Source: Myxococcaceae bacterium (lineage in GTDB: Bacteria; Myxococcota; Myxococcia; Myxococcales; Myxococcaceae). From it: a DNA stretch of 41,136 nucleotides. Location of the stretch: contig JAEUJP010000504.1 in NCBI GenBank assembly GCA_016793725.1, positions 1 to 41,136 on the forward strand, given 5' to 3'. The first letter of the stretch is position 1. Each line of letters starts with the position of its first letter. The notes beneath the pieces were generated by a model. That model had not been told where the DNA came from, searched no databases, and worked only from the letters and a program-made list of their open reading frames with translations. This document shows, one piece after another, positions 18,688 through 27,511 of this stretch. The position numbers and the translations under genes were made by a program.

Positions 18688-18936
18688 GACGAGACGTCTC
18701 GTCTCGTACGGGGCTGGGAGGGGTGATCCAATGTCTGACAAATGCCGGCCGTCGCGTCGTGCGCGGGCAGGTCAGCCCCCCCCCGCGTCGCGGGGCCCCG
18801 AATGTCGCTTCACTTCGTTGCGCGATCGGGCGCCGAAGGCGCGCCGCCAGGCGCTGACCGGAGCAAGCCCGCCGGTCGTGAAACTCGCATCAGTGAGTGA
18901 AGTTGTGCCGCCTGCAACCGGCTCGACTTCACTCAC
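18688..18936. other. Gene-free structured stretch
   Basis: The 640-bp gap 18460-19100 holds no convincing gene. Within it, GACGAGACGTCTCGTC at 18688-18703 is a perfect 16-bp palindrome. GTGAGTGAAGT (18893-18903) and ACTTCACTCAC (18926-18936) are perfect 11-bp complements around a loop that itself contains a GCCG/CGGC stem (18907-18910 with 18919-18922). These suggest a structured RNA or binding sites. Confidence 0.45.
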
Positions 18937-19002
18937 CTCGAGCCAGCACCCGATCAGCCGAGCAGGGCGCGGTGGATTGGCACCGGAGATTCCAGTCGAG
19001 AC

Positions 19003-19048
19003 CGGTTCGACTCCGGCGCTGCGCGCCTCCGCTCACCGCAGAGCGGAG
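19003..19048. repeat. Single REP-like repeat with stem-loop
   Basis: This is one copy of the element seen at 13952-14059 and 28547-28647, in the orientation with TTCGACT on the left. CTCCGCTC (19027-19034) and GAGCGGAG (19041-19048) form a perfect 8-bp stem with a 6-nt loop. Confidence 0.6.
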
Positions 19049-19107
19049 ACGCCTACCTCGCGGAGACGCCTACGCGAAGACGTGTACCTCGCGCAGCGGC
19101 CTACTTC
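19043..19107. repeat. Four imperfect 14-17-bp tandem units
   Basis: Units start at 19043, 19060, 19074 and 19091. The first two share GCGGAGACGCCTAC exactly; the third and fourth are diverged. The array abuts, and its last unit overlaps, the stop codon of the metallo-beta-lactamase gene at 19101. Confidence 0.6.
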
Positions 19108-19925
19108 GCGTACTGGGCGTCCGTGCCCAGCTTCGCGATGATGTCGAGCGCGGCGTTCGGGTACTTCGCCTTCACCTTCTCGAGCGCCTCGGCCGCCGTC
19201 TTCGACGAAGACACCGCCGCATCGAACGCCTTCAAGTACTCGCGCGTGAACGCGATCGCCGACACATCATCCTTCGCGTCGGGCGCCTTGTGCCCGGCCA
19301 CCACGACCTCGGGCTTCAGCTTCTCGAGCTTGTCGAGCGTGGCGAGCCACGCCTTGCGGTCTTTGGCCTTCGTCTCGGCCGTCCACACGTGCACGTTGTT
19401 GTACACGACGTCGCCGGCGACGACGGCCTTGGCCGACGGAATCCACACGAACGAGTTGTGCGAGTCGTCACCTTGCTGCGTGCCGGTAATCTGCAGCTTC
19501 TCGCCCTCGAGCGTCAGCACGTCGCCGCTCAAGGCCTCGGGCACCACGGGAGCGCTGGTCAGGTTCGCGCCGTACATCGGGCCCCACTGGTCGACCTTCG
19601 CCTTCCACGTCTTCGAAATCTCTGCGACCACGTCGGGCCGCGCCACCAGCTTGGCGTTGGGGAACGCCTCTTTCAGCGCGACCAGCCCGAAGTAGTGGTC
19701 GGGGTGACCGTGCGTCACGTACACGGTCGTCAGGGTCTTGCCCGAGTCGAGCACGGCCGCAACCACGCGGTGCGCGTCGGCGAGCGTGAACGCGTTGTCG
19801 ATGAGAACGGCCTCCTTCTCGCCGGTCACCAGCGTCGAGGTCACGAAGAAGCCCTGAGGCGACGCGGTCAGCGACGTCACCTTCAGCGGAGCAGCGCACA
19901 ACATCACGGCGAGCAGTGTGTTCAT
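19101..19925 (-). CDS. Exported metallo-beta-lactamase-fold hydrolase
   Basis: 274 residues from the ATG at 19925; a TTG four codons upstream is possible, but the ATG gives the cleaner signal peptide (MNTLLAVMLCAAP). The metal motif is T-H72-G-H74-P-D76-H77, with later GDDSHNS, VVAGDVVYNNVH and VVVAGHKAPD contributing the remaining ligands. The fold is certain; the substrate is not. The arrangement resembles subclass-independent environmental MBL-fold proteins (quinoprotein-relay or SoxH-like) more than true beta-lactamases. It follows the AlkZ-like gene by 72 bp on the same strand. Two 15-bp direct repeats lie in that gap. Confidence 0.88.
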   Translation of the reverse strand: MNTLLAVMLCAAPLKVTSLTASPQGFFVTSTLVTGEKEAVLIDNAFTLADAHRVVAAVLDSGKTLTTVYVTHGHPDHYFGLVALKEAFPNAKLVARPDVVAEISKTWKAKVDQWGPMYGANLTSAPVVPEALSGDVLTLEGEKLQITGTQQGDDSHNSFVWIPSAKAVVAGDVVYNNVHVWTAETKAKDRKAWLATLDKLEKLKPEVVVAGHKAPDAKDDVSAIAFTREYLKAFDAAVSSSKTAAEALEKVKAKYPNAALDIIAKLGTDAQYAK

Positions 19926-19961
19926 GGTGCCGCGCAAGGTAACGGCACGCGCGCAACGCGA

Positions 19962-19997
19962 CGATGGTGAAGACCGGCGTTTCGATGGTGAAAACCG
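19962..19997 (-). promoter_or_regulatory. Two 15-bp direct repeats 21 bp apart upstream of the MBL gene
   Basis: CGATGGTGAAGACCG (19962-19976) and CGATGGTGAAAACCG (19983-19997) differ at one base and repeat with a 21-bp period, i.e. two helical turns. They lie 37 bp upstream of the start at 19925 on the minus strand. The spacing suits two proteins bound on the same face of DNA. Confidence 0.5.
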
Positions 19998-21002
19998 TCA
20001 GCCCGCGTCGGCGAACTCGGCCCACCGCTGCGCCGCGGCCTCGACCACGGCCACGTCGGCCTTCGGCAGCTTGCGCCACGGCTCGAGCGTCACCTTCGTG
20101 CCCTTGCGCCACCACTGCCCGACGACCTCTCCATCGAGCACCAGGTTCGGGCCCAACATCGTCGTCGCCGCGAACTTCACCTTGCCTTCGGGAACCACAC
20201 CCACCGCCGACCGGTCTCGGTACGCCACGGTGTATTCGTCGTACGGAGGCAGCGCGAACGCGCGCGGCGCCCTGCCCTTCGCCTTCGGGCCGACGGCGTC
20301 GACGTCGACGCCGGCCAGCGCGATGGCCTCGCGCACATCGCCCATCGGCAGCTGCGACCACCACGCGAAGTCGTCGATCGTCGCCGGAGCCCGCGTCGCG
20401 AAGTAGCGCCGCGCCATCTCGGCGAGCGCCCACTCGCGCGTGCGCGCAGCAGACTTCGGCACACGCTCGTCGAACAGCGCGACGGTGACGTGTCTGCCCT
20501 GGCGCACGCCGCTGCACACCAGGCGCTGCAGCTCGGCGTGGTAGACGATGTGGGGCATGCGCTGGAAGCCGGGCTCGATGCCGTTGCGCAGCATCAGCGC
20601 GTTCACGTCGGCGCGGGTGAGGTGACGGCCGCCCTCGAGCGCCTTCTGCAGCAGCGTCATCGACTTCGACAGCGTCTTCGCGTCGAGGCCCAGCTCGCGA
20701 ATGCGCCTGCCGTGACGCTGGAGCATGAGGGGCCCCATGAGCTCCATCAGCCAGCGCAGGTCATCGCGCACGACGAAGTGGTGCGTGCCGCGCATCGGGT
20801 GCGAACGCAGAATGTCGCCGCGCGCGAGCGCCGCTTCGACCGAGGCCGCCGTGGCGCCGCGCGTGCGCAGACCGACGGCCCACAGCCCGCCCCAGTACTC
20901 TTGCGCCTGCACGGCGAGCAGCGAGCGCACGACCTCGACGGGCCCTTCGAGCGGGCGCGTGAGGTGCTGGTTCGACAGCCGCTGCGCGAGCGTCGCCTTC
21001 AC
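19998..21002 (-). CDS. AlkZ-like winged-helix protein (putative DNA glycosylase)
   Basis: 334 residues from a GTG at 21002 that overlaps the yebC stop by 4 nt (GTGA). The sequence fits the HTH_42/AlkZ family: Q32-A-Q34 in [19 protein letters not shown] corresponds to the Q-x-Q catalytic pair of AlkZ-type glycosylases. Also present are the [11 protein letters not shown] block and [10 protein letters not shown], and a C-terminal [19 protein letters not shown]. AlkZ and AlkX proteins excise alkylated or cross-linked bases; many members are uncharacterised. It is downstream of yebC and upstream of the MBL-fold gene on the same strand. Catalysis is inferred from the motif. Confidence 0.85.
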   Translation of the reverse strand: MKATLAQRLSNQHLTRPLEGPVEVVRSLLAVQAQEYWGGLWAVGLRTRGATAASVEAALARGDILRSHPMRGTHHFVVRDDLRWLMELMGPLMLQRHGRRIRELGLDAKTLSKSMTLLQKALEGGRHLTRADVNALMLRNGIEPGFQRMPHIVYHAELQRLVCSGVRQGRHVTVALFDERVPKSAARTREWALAEMARRYFATRAPATIDDFAWWSQLPMGDVREAIALAGVDVDAVGPKAKGRAPRAFALPPYDEYTVAYRDRSAVGVVPEGKVKFAATTMLGPNLVLDGEVVGQWWRKGTKVTLEPWRKLPKADVAVVEAAAQRWAEFADAG

Positions 21003-21721
21003 TTCAGGTTGTGAAACACCCGCTGAACGTCTTCGTCTTGCTCCAGGTCGTCGACGAGCTTCAGCACTTCGGTCGCCTTGTCTTCGGGGAGCTCGGTGAG
21101 GTTCTCGGCGACGTACTCGCTCTCGGCCGAGATGGGCGTGATGCCCTTGGCCTCGATGGCGTTCTGCAGCTTGCCGAAGTCGGCGAAGTCGCAGCGAATG
21201 ACGAGCTGCTTCTCGCCGTTCTCGCCGCTGCCTTCACCGAGCTCTTGCAGGCCGTGGTCGATCAGCTCGAGCTCGAGGGCGTCTTGGTCGAGCCCCTCGG
21301 GCGCGAGCCGAAACACGCCCATGTGCTTGAACATGAAGCCGACGCTGCCGGTCGAGCCCATGTTCCCGCCGTTGTTCTTGAAGTGCATGCGAATGTTGGC
21401 GACCGTGCGCACGATGTTGTCGGTCGCGGTCTCGACGAGCACCGCGATGCCGTGCGGCGCGTAGCCTTCGTACATCACCACCTCGTACGCCTTCTGGTCT
21501 TGCCCGGTCGCGCGCTTGATCGCGCCTTCGATCTTGTCTTTCGGCATGTTGCCCGCGCGCGCGTTCTGCAGCGCGCGCCGCAGCGCCGGGTTGTGGTTCG
21601 GGTCGGTGCCACCCGACTTCACCGCGATCGCGATGTCTTTCGCGACACGCGTGAACAGCTTCGCCATGCGGTTCCACCGCGCGAACATGGTGGCTTTTCG
21701 TTTTTCGAAGATGCGACCCAT
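20999..21721 (-). CDS. yebC: YebC/PmpR family DNA-binding or translation-associated protein
   Basis: 240 residues, the usual length. Family signatures are visible: [32 protein letters not shown] at the start, [36 protein letters not shown] and [20 protein letters not shown]. The family was described as transcription regulators (PmpR) and more recently as helping translation of proline-rich stretches. The first position reads [10 protein letters not shown] rather than the common MAGHSKW, marking the divergent subgroup. It is translationally coupled to the AlkZ-like gene, and divergent from the lipoprotein gene at 21798. Confidence 0.93.
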   Translation of the reverse strand: MGRIFEKRKATMFARWNRMAKLFTRVAKDIAIAVKSGGTDPNHNPALRRALQNARAGNMPKDKIEGAIKRATGQDQKAYEVVMYEGYAPHGIAVLVETATDNIVRTVANIRMHFKNNGGNMGSTGSVGFMFKHMGVFRLAPEGLDQDALELELIDHGLQELGEGSGENGEKQLVIRCDFADFGKLQNAIEAKGITPISAESEYVAENLTELPEDKATEVLKLVDDLEQDEDVQRVFHNLK

Positions 21722-21762
21722 GAGCGCGGGTCTAGTACGGAAAGCGGCGTGGTAGCAGCGTG

Positions 21763-21776
21763 AACGGGAGCCCGTT
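21763..21776. promoter_or_regulatory. Dyad in the yebC/lipoprotein divergent region
   Basis: AACGGG (21763-21768), a 2-nt spacer and CCCGTT (21771-21776) form a perfect 6-bp dyad 22 bp before the start at 21798 and 42 bp before the yebC start. It is a possible operator, though chance occurrence in G+C-rich DNA is not excluded. Confidence 0.3.
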
Positions 21777-21797
21777 ACTCGTCATGCAGGTGTCGAG

Positions 21798-22520
21798 ATG
21801 AAGCTCCTGGCAACAGTCGTGGTCGTGGTGATGAGCAGCTGTCTGCTCGAGCCCGTGCTGGTGCCCGACGTCGGCGCGCAGAAGGTCGGCGAGAAGATCG
21901 CCTTCGGTGAAGCCGCCGCCGTGCGGGTCTGGGTGAACGGCGACGCGTGGAAGGCCGACCCCCTCGACCTCCGCCAGGTGCTCACGCCGGTGCACGTCAA
22001 CATCGAGAACGGCAGCACGCGGCCGCTGCGGCTCGCGTACGCCGACTTCACGCTCGTGGGCGACAGCGGCATGCGCTACGCGGCGATGTCGCCGCTGCGG
22101 GCCGACTCGATGTTGCCGCGCTCGTCGGCCGACGGCGCCGCACCCGAGCTTCAGCTCGTCGCCGCCCACCGCGCGTCACCGGTGCGTGTCGCGCCGCGGT
22201 TCAGGCACCGTCACTTCTACATCGCGCCGCAGTACGGCTACTACTACCCGGGCTACCCGCTGTGGGGCGCGCCCTTCCCGTACACGTACTTCGGTGGCGG
22301 GCCGTACAGCTGGCCGCGCACGCTGCCGAGCGACGACATGCTCGCCGAGGCGCTGCCCGAGGGCGTGCTCGAGCCGGGCGGTCAGGTCGACGGCTTCGTG
22401 TACTTTCAGGGCGTGACGCAGCGAGAGGCGCGGGTGCGGTTCGACTACCAGCTCCACGATGCGCGCGCAGACGCGAAGCTCGGTGAGGTAATCATCCCGA
22501 TGCGTGTGAAGGCTCCGTAA
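21798..22520 (+). CDS. Lipoprotein with Tyr/Pro-rich segment
   Basis: 240 residues. A lipoprotein signal (VVVVMSSC, lipid cysteine 15) is followed by a beta-rich domain (VHVNIENGSTRPLRLAYADFTLVGDSGMRY), a His/Arg stretch, an aromatic Tyr/Pro/Gly-rich segment (about 140-175) and a second beta-rich part (GVLEPGGQVDGFVYFQGVTQREARVRFDYQL). The pattern of an Ig-like domain reporting extra-cytoplasmic properties is common in myxobacterial lipoproteins; no named family is recognised. It is first in a run with a CheY-like gene (19 nt downstream) and fumarase. Confidence 0.8.
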   Translation: MKLLATVVVVVMSSCLLEPVLVPDVGAQKVGEKIAFGEAAAVRVWVNGDAWKADPLDLRQVLTPVHVNIENGSTRPLRLAYADFTLVGDSGMRYAAMSPLRADSMLPRSSADGAAPELQLVAAHRASPVRVAPRFRHRHFYIAPQYGYYYPGYPLWGAPFPYTYFGGGPYSWPRTLPSDDMLAEALPEGVLEPGGQVDGFVYFQGVTQREARVRFDYQLHDARADAKLGEVIIPMRVKAP

Positions 22521-22539
22521 AGTTGCTACGCCCAGGGGG

Positions 22540-22923
22540 GTGAGCGTGCTGCAGGTACTGGTGGTCGAAGACTCGGAAGACCTGCGCGAGCTGCTCGGCG
22601 ACATCGTTCAAGAGCTCGGCCATCACGTGCACTCGGCGAAAGACGGCGTCGAAGGGCTCGAGCGGCTGCTCGCGCTGAAGCCCGACGTGGCGTTCGTCGA
22701 CGTGGGGCTGCCGAAGCTCGACGGCTTCGAGCTGGCGCGACGGGCGCGCAGCTCCGCTGCGGGCAAGGGGCTGTACCTGGTGGCGCTGACCGGCCACGGC
22801 GGTGACGAGGCGAAGAAGAAGGCCCAGGGTGCGGGGTTCGACCTGCACCTGACGAAGCCGCTCGACCTCGAGGTGCTCGAGAAGCTGCTCACCGCGCGTG
22901 CCACCGGGGCGAAGCCGGCGTAG
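22540..22923 (+). CDS. Single-domain (CheY-like) response regulator
   Basis: 127 residues from a GTG at 22540; a second GTG at 22546 is equally likely, because the GGGGGG at 22535-22540 would then be well spaced. All receiver residues are present: acidic pair E10/D11, phosphoacceptor D54 ([13 protein letters not shown]), Thr in LVALTGHG and Lys in LTKPLD. There is no output domain, so it passes a phosphoryl signal to another protein or works in a relay. No histidine kinase is adjacent. It sits between the lipoprotein and fumarase genes with short gaps. Confidence 0.92.
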   Translation: MSVLQVLVVEDSEDLRELLGDIVQELGHHVHSAKDGVEGLERLLALKPDVAFVDVGLPKLDGFELARRARSSAAGKGLYLVALTGHGGDEAKKKAQGAGFDLHLTKPLDLEVLEKLLTARATGAKPA

Positions 22924-22936
22924 TAGAGGGGTCGCC

Positions 22937-24571
22937 ATGAGCGACTTTCCGTTCTCGCCGCTGCTGCCCGTTCATCATCACGACACGCCGTACCGCCTGC
23001 TCACGAAAGAGGGCGTCTCGACGTTCACGGCCGAAGGCCAGACGTTCTTGAAGGTCGACCCGGCGGCGCTGACGCTGCTGGCGCAAGAAGCGATGCGCGA
23101 CATCGCGCACCTCTTGCGGCCCGGGCACCTGCAGCAGCTGGCGAAAATCCTGGCTGACCCCGAGGCGACCAACAACGACAAGTTCGTGGCGTACGACCTG
23201 CTCAAGAACGCGACGGTGTCGGCGGGCGGCGTGCTGCCGATGTGCCAAGACACGGGCACGGCGCTGATCAAGGGCAAGAAGGGTCAGCTGGTGTTCACGG
23301 GCGGCGGCGACGAGCAGGCGCTCGCGCGCGGCGTGTTCAAGACGTACACAGGCACGAACCTGCGGTACTCGCAGCTGGCTCCGCTCACCACGTTCGAAGA
23401 GAAGAACACGGGCAACAACCTGCCGGCCGAGATCGAGCTGAACGCGGTCGACGGCGACGAGTACGAGTTTCTCTTCATGGCGAAGGGCGGCGGCTCGGCG
23501 AACAAGAGCTACCTGTTTCAAGAGACGAAGGCGCTGCTGAACGAGGCGAGCCTGATGAAGTGGCTCGACGAGAAGCTGCGCTCGCTCGGCACCGCGGCGT
23601 GCCCGCCGTATCACCTGGCGCTGGTGGTGGGGGGCACGAGCGCCGAGTTCGCGCTGAAGACGGCGAAGCTCGCGAGCGCGCGGTACCTCGACGACCTGCC
23701 GACGAAGGGTGACGCGAAGCTGGGCCACGGCATTCGTGACGTCGAGCTCGAGGCGAAGGTGCACCAGGTGACGCAGAAGCTCGGCATCGGCGCGCAGTTC
23801 GGCGGCAAGTACTTCTGCCACGACGTGCGGGTGATTCGGCTGCCGCGGCACGGGGCGTCGTGCCCGGTCGCGATCGCGGTGTCGTGCTCGGCCGACCGGC
23901 AGGCGCTGGGCAAAATCACGCGCGACGGCGTCTTCCTCGAGGCGCTCGAGAGAGACCCCGCGCGCTTCCTGCCCGACATCGACCTGAAGCAGCTGTCGGG
24001 CGACGTGGTGCAGGTGAACCTCGACCAGCCGATGAGCGACATTCGAGCGCAGCTCGCGCGGTACCCGGTGAAGACGCGGCTGTCGCTGACCGGCTCGCTC
24101 GTCGTCGCGCGCGACATCGCGCACGCGAAGCTGAAGGAGCTGCTCGACGCCGGCAAGCCGCTGCCCCAGTACATCAAAGACCACGCCGTCTACTACGCGG
24201 GCCCCGCGAAGACGCCGGCCGGCATGCCGTCGGGCTCGTTCGGGCCGACGACGGCGGGCAGAATGGACAGCTACGTCGACCTGCTGCAGGCGAACGGCGG
24301 CAGCCACGTGATGCTCGCGAAGGGCAACCGCAGCAAGGCGGTGACCGACGCGTGCAAGAAGCACGGCGGCTTCTACCTGGGCTCGATTGGTGGGCCGGCG
24401 GCGCGCCTCGCGCAAGACTGCATCACCAAGGTCGAGGTCATCGACTACCCCGAGCTCGGCATGGAGGCCGTGTGGAAGATTCAGGTCAGAGACTTCCCCG
24501 CGTTCATCGTGGTCGATGACAAGGGCAACGACTTCTTCGCCGAGCTGATGCCGCCGGGCGTGAAGGCCTGA
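22937..24571 (+). CDS. fumA: Class I fumarate hydratase ([4Fe-4S])
   Basis: 544 residues from the ATG at 22937 (AGAGGGG upstream); an earlier in-frame start at 22898 overlaps the response-regulator gene. The sequence follows class I fumarases throughout: MCQDTGTA (C103), ACPPYH (C222), [15 protein letters not shown] (C309, C317), [12 protein letters not shown] and the C-terminal [15 protein letters not shown]103, C222 and C317 are at the spacing of the three cluster ligands. The enzyme interconverts fumarate and malate in the TCA cycle, in the cytoplasm, and is oxygen sensitive. It is 13 nt after the response regulator gene and convergent with the Rieske oxygenase gene (28 bp between stops). 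Confidence 0.96.
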   Translation: MSDFPFSPLLPVHHHDTPYRLLTKEGVSTFTAEGQTFLKVDPAALTLLAQEAMRDIAHLLRPGHLQQLAKILADPEATNNDKFVAYDLLKNATVSAGGVLPMCQDTGTALIKGKKGQLVFTGGGDEQALARGVFKTYTGTNLRYSQLAPLTTFEEKNTGNNLPAEIELNAVDGDEYEFLFMAKGGGSANKSYLFQETKALLNEASLMKWLDEKLRSLGTAACPPYHLALVVGGTSAEFALKTAKLASARYLDDLPTKGDAKLGHGIRDVELEAKVHQVTQKLGIGAQFGGKYFCHDVRVIRLPRHGASCPVAIAVSCSADRQALGKITRDGVFLEALERDPARFLPDIDLKQLSGDVVQVNLDQPMSDIRAQLARYPVKTRLSLTGSLVVARDIAHAKLKELLDAGKPLPQYIKDHAVYYAGPAKTPAGMPSGSFGPTTAGRMDSYVDLLQANGGSHVMLAKGNRSKAVTDACKKHGGFYLGSIGGPAARLAQDCITKVEVIDYPELGMEAVWKIQVRDFPAFIVVDDKGNDFFAELMPPGVKA

Positions 24572-24599
24572 GCCCAGGCCTCGGGCGGTGCGCCGGCCG

Positions 24600-25709
24600 T
24601 CACCGCACGAGCTTCGCCAGCACCCACTCGTCGAACGCGACCAGCAGGTCTTCGCGGTTCGAGTACGGCCCCGGCCGGTACCCGCGGCTCGAGATGCCGG
24701 CCTGGGCGAGGTCCGACAGCTCCCAGTCTTGCAGGTTCGTCTGGTGCCAGAAGTCGATGGCGTCGCTCGCGTCGAAGCCCGGCCGCGCCACCTCGTCGCG
24801 GTGCATCAGCCACTCGCAGACGACCTCGGTTCGGTCGACCGCCGCCGCGTTCATGCGAAACGCCACCCCGTAGTCGGGGTGCAGGTTGAGCAGCAGGTTC
24901 GGCAGGAGCGCGTAGTAGTAGACGTGTCGGCGCTGCTCGTCGTTCAGCCCCGGCAGCGGCGAGCGCGGCGGCGACATCGAAGTGCTCAGCGTCGTGACGC
25001 CCGGCTTCAGCTCCATGCGCGCGCCCATGTACGTCGGCTGCATCGGCTCGTTGTCGCCCGACAGGTAGTGCGACAGCCGGTTCAGCTGCGGGTGCGCCAC
25101 CGGGCAGTGCAGGCACTCGTGGTAGTTCGCGACCACCAGCTTCCAGTTCGCCTTCAGCGTGTACGCGCGCCGCTCGACGGTCACGAGCTCGTCGAGCTGC
25201 CACGCCGCGAACTTCACGTCGAGCCCCGCGAGGTGCTCGGCGAACGGCGGCGGCGACGCGGAAAGACACACGAACACGAACCCACCCCACTCGGCGACGG
25301 CGACCGAAGCGAGCGGGAAGTCTTCGGCCCGAAAGCCCTCGACCTCTTCCATGTGAAACGCCTTCTCGAGCCGCCCGTCGAGCCGGTACGTCCACGCGTG
25401 GTACCGGCACTGAATCAGCCCGGCGACGCGCCCGGCCTCGTCGTGACACAGCCGCGTGCCGCGATGCCGGCACACGTTGTGAAACGCGCGCAGCACGCCC
25501 GCCTCGTCGCGCACCAGCAGCACCTCGGCGTCGGCGAACCGCCGCGTGACGAACGAGCCGACCGACGGCAGCTCGTCGGCGCGCGCCGCGTACAGCCACA
25601 TCGAGAAGTGAATCGCCTCGAGCTCGCGGCGAAACTGCGCCGGGTCGCAGAAGTGCTCGCGCGGCGGCGTGAGCGCGCTCACGTGGCTTCGGGGCCGCTC
25701 GACGAACAT
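24600..25709 (-). CDS. Rieske-type ring-hydroxylating / betaine-type oxygenase alpha subunit
   Basis: 369 residues from the ATG at 25709; further upstream extension overlaps the symporter gene. The Rieske [2Fe-2S] site is C80-x-H82 and C101-x2-H104 (CRHRG; QCRYHAW). The mononuclear iron region is NYHECLHCPVAH, with a C-terminal Asp (WELSDLAQAGISSRGYRPGPYS) as third ligand. This last motif and the length are closest to glycine-betaine/choline/carnitine-type monooxygenases (GbcA, CntA) rather than aromatic dioxygenases. No reductase gene is adjacent, so electrons must come from elsewhere. The start overlaps the BASS symporter stop by 1 nt (TGATG), so uptake of the substrate by that transporter is likely. 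Confidence 0.9.
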   Translation of the reverse strand: MFVERPRSHVSALTPPREHFCDPAQFRRELEAIHFSMWLYAARADELPSVGSFVTRRFADAEVLLVRDEAGVLRAFHNVCRHRGTRLCHDEAGRVAGLIQCRYHAWTYRLDGRLEKAFHMEEVEGFRAEDFPLASVAVAEWGGFVFVCLSASPPPFAEHLAGLDVKFAAWQLDELVTVERRAYTLKANWKLVVANYHECLHCPVAHPQLNRLSHYLSGDNEPMQPTYMGARMELKPGVTTLSTSMSPPRSPLPGLNDEQRRHVYYYALLPNLLLNLHPDYGVAFRMNAAAVDRTEVVCEWLMHRDEVARPGFDASDAIDFWHQTNLQDWELSDLAQAGISSRGYRPGPYSNREDLLVAFDEWVLAKLVR

Positions 25710-26635
25710 CAGCCCTCGGAGGCCCGAGGCTCGGCTGCGCCGTCGTCGGGCTCGGGCTCGCCCAGGTCGACGCGCGACATCGCCCAACCGAACGCCGACG
25801 CCGTGAAGAACATGATGACGCTGTAGATGGCCGCGGGCACCGCCATCTGCGCGTTGTTCAGCATCAGCGGGCTCGACGCGACGGCGATGGCGAGCATGCC
25901 GTTGTGAACGCCAATCTCCATGCCGATGGCCACCGACTGTCGCCGGTCGATGCGAAACAGCCGCGGCACGAAGTAGCCGACCGCGAGGCTCAGCAGGTTG
26001 AACGCGAGCGCCGCGCCGCCAATCTGCTCGAAGTAGCCCGGCAGCCGCGTTCGTTCTTTCACCACCGCGCCGATGATGCCCAGCACCAGAAAGCCGAACG
26101 AAAAGATGCGCACCGGCCGGTCGAGCTTCTTCGCGAACGCCTCGCGCTTCGACCGCACGAACATGCCGATGGCGACCGGCACCAGCACCGTCGCGAACAC
26201 CTGCACCACCTTCGTGAACCCGATGTCGACCGTGCGGTCTTCGGCCATGAACGCGCTCAGCGACAGCCCGACGATGATGGGCAGCGTGAAGAACGACAGC
26301 ACGCTGTTCACCGCCGTGAGCGTGATGTTGAGCGCCACGTCGCCGCCGGCGAGGTGGCTGAACAGGTTGGCGCTCGCGCCACCCGGCGACGCCGACAGCA
26401 GCATCAACCCCACCGCGAGCGCGCCCTGCAGGTGAAAGCCGTGCACGATGAGCCAGCAGCCGACCGGCAGCAGCACGCACTGGCACACCATCGCCACCAC
26501 GACCGCGCGCGGCACCTTCGCCACCCGACGAAAGTCGTCGAGGGTGAGGCTCAGGCCGAGGCCCAGCATGATGACCGCGAGCGCGCCCGGCAGCAGCAGC
26601 GTGACCAGCACGCTCTTTTCGAGAGGGGTCTCCAT
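25709..26635 (-). CDS. Bile acid:sodium symporter (BASS) family transporter
   Basis: 308 residues from the ATG at 26635, with AGAGGGG upstream. There are nine or ten hydrophobic helices, with the family's LMLLSASPGGASANLFSHLAGGDVALNITLTAVNSVLSFF and EIGVHNGMLAIAVA motifs, which hold the sodium-binding Asn/Glu/Gln sites. Members import bile acids or, in bacteria, pantoate, 2-oxo acids, pyruvate or other organic anions. It is translationally linked to the Rieske oxygenase gene. The actual substrate is not known; the pairing suggests the Rieske substrate. The C-terminal tail is short and acidic. Confidence 0.93.
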   Translation of the reverse strand: METPLEKSVLVTLLLPGALAVIMLGLGLSLTLDDFRRVAKVPRAVVVAMVCQCVLLPVGCWLIVHGFHLQGALAVGLMLLSASPGGASANLFSHLAGGDVALNITLTAVNSVLSFFTLPIIVGLSLSAFMAEDRTVDIGFTKVVQVFATVLVPVAIGMFVRSKREAFAKKLDRPVRIFSFGFLVLGIIGAVVKERTRLPGYFEQIGGAALAFNLLSLAVGYFVPRLFRIDRRQSVAIGMEIGVHNGMLAIAVASSPLMLNNAQMAVPAAIYSVIMFFTASAFGWAMSRVDLGEPEPDDGAAEPRASEG

Positions 26636-26689
26636 GCGGAGGCGAAACGCGGCATTGCATAGACGCACAGCCGCGCACAAGCTGGCCAC

Positions 26690-27457
26690 GTGCCACAGCT
26701 CATTCTGCTCGCCGCCCTGGCTTCGACCCCCGTGATGTTGCGCATCGACATGCAAGACGCCCTGCGCCTGCCGAGCGGCGTCGAGACCCCGCCCGGCAAA
26801 CCGCTCGTCATCTACCTGCGCGCGCCGCCCACGTGGGTGAAGGCGAACGGCCTCACCGACGCCGGCAAGACCGCGGTGCTCGCGCGCCTCTACGGCGGCC
26901 CCAACTGGATGAAGGGCAACAGCGACGGCTCGACCTACGTCGTGAAGTCGTTCGCGGCCTCCCTCATTCCCGCCGGGGCCCGCGTGCCCATCGCCGAGGG
27001 CGCCTTCTGGTACGAGGTGCTGCCCGACGGCTCGCTCGACAAGCGCGGCGTCGGCTTCACCGCTGCGCCGGCGCCCGCGCAGCCCCAGTCGCTCATCGGC
27101 AGCGCCGAGAAGGGCAGCATCTTCAAGCGGGGCCCGAAGCTCGACGAGGGCAAGAAGTTCTTCGCCACCCACAAGGGCACGGTGAAGCTCGCGGTCACGC
27201 TCAAGCGTGGCCAGGTCGGCTTCGACAAGAAGGGCGCGAAGGCCGGCCCGCTCGAGCTGAGCCTCGACGACGCGGCGCTGGGCGTGAGCCTCGACGACCG
27301 CGCGCGGCAGGCGTGCGCCGAAGCCGCGACCTGCGAGCTGTGGCTCGTCGGCGACTTCCAGAAGGCCACGTTCGCGGTGAAGCAGGTCGCCGGCACCCCG
27401 AGCGGCTTCGAGCGGCAAGAGGGCCACACGCAGGTCATCTGGCTGCAAGAGGGCTGA
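26690..27457 (+). CDS. Exported protein of unknown function
   Basis: 255 residues from a GTG at 26690. Signal peptide MPQLILLAALAS is followed by a mature protein rich in Gly, Lys and beta-strand pattern, with two similar halves (APPTWVKANGLTDAGKTAVLARLYGGPNWMKGNSDGSTYVVKSF; KRGPKLDEGKKFFATHKGTVKLAVTLKRGQVGF). One pair of cysteines (ACAEAATC) may form a disulfide. It is divergent from the BASS symporter (54 bp). The next gene on the same strand starts 54 bp downstream. No family is recognised. Confidence 0.75.
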   Translation: MPQLILLAALASTPVMLRIDMQDALRLPSGVETPPGKPLVIYLRAPPTWVKANGLTDAGKTAVLARLYGGPNWMKGNSDGSTYVVKSFAASLIPAGARVPIAEGAFWYEVLPDGSLDKRGVGFTAAPAPAQPQSLIGSAEKGSIFKRGPKLDEGKKFFATHKGTVKLAVTLKRGQVGFDKKGAKAGPLELSLDDAALGVSLDDRARQACAEAATCELWLVGDFQKATFAVKQVAGTPSGFERQEGHTQVIWLQEG

Positions 27458-27511
27458 AAAGGCCCGACCAGAAACCGGCGCTGCGCCCGGCCCCGCGCTA
27501 CCGTGGGCGCG

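Noticed and set aside
18632-19141. Possible 169-residue gene on the plus strand
   Set aside because: Covers palindromes and repeats, is Arg/Ser/Pro-rich, has no ribosome site and overlaps the MBL-fold gene's end.
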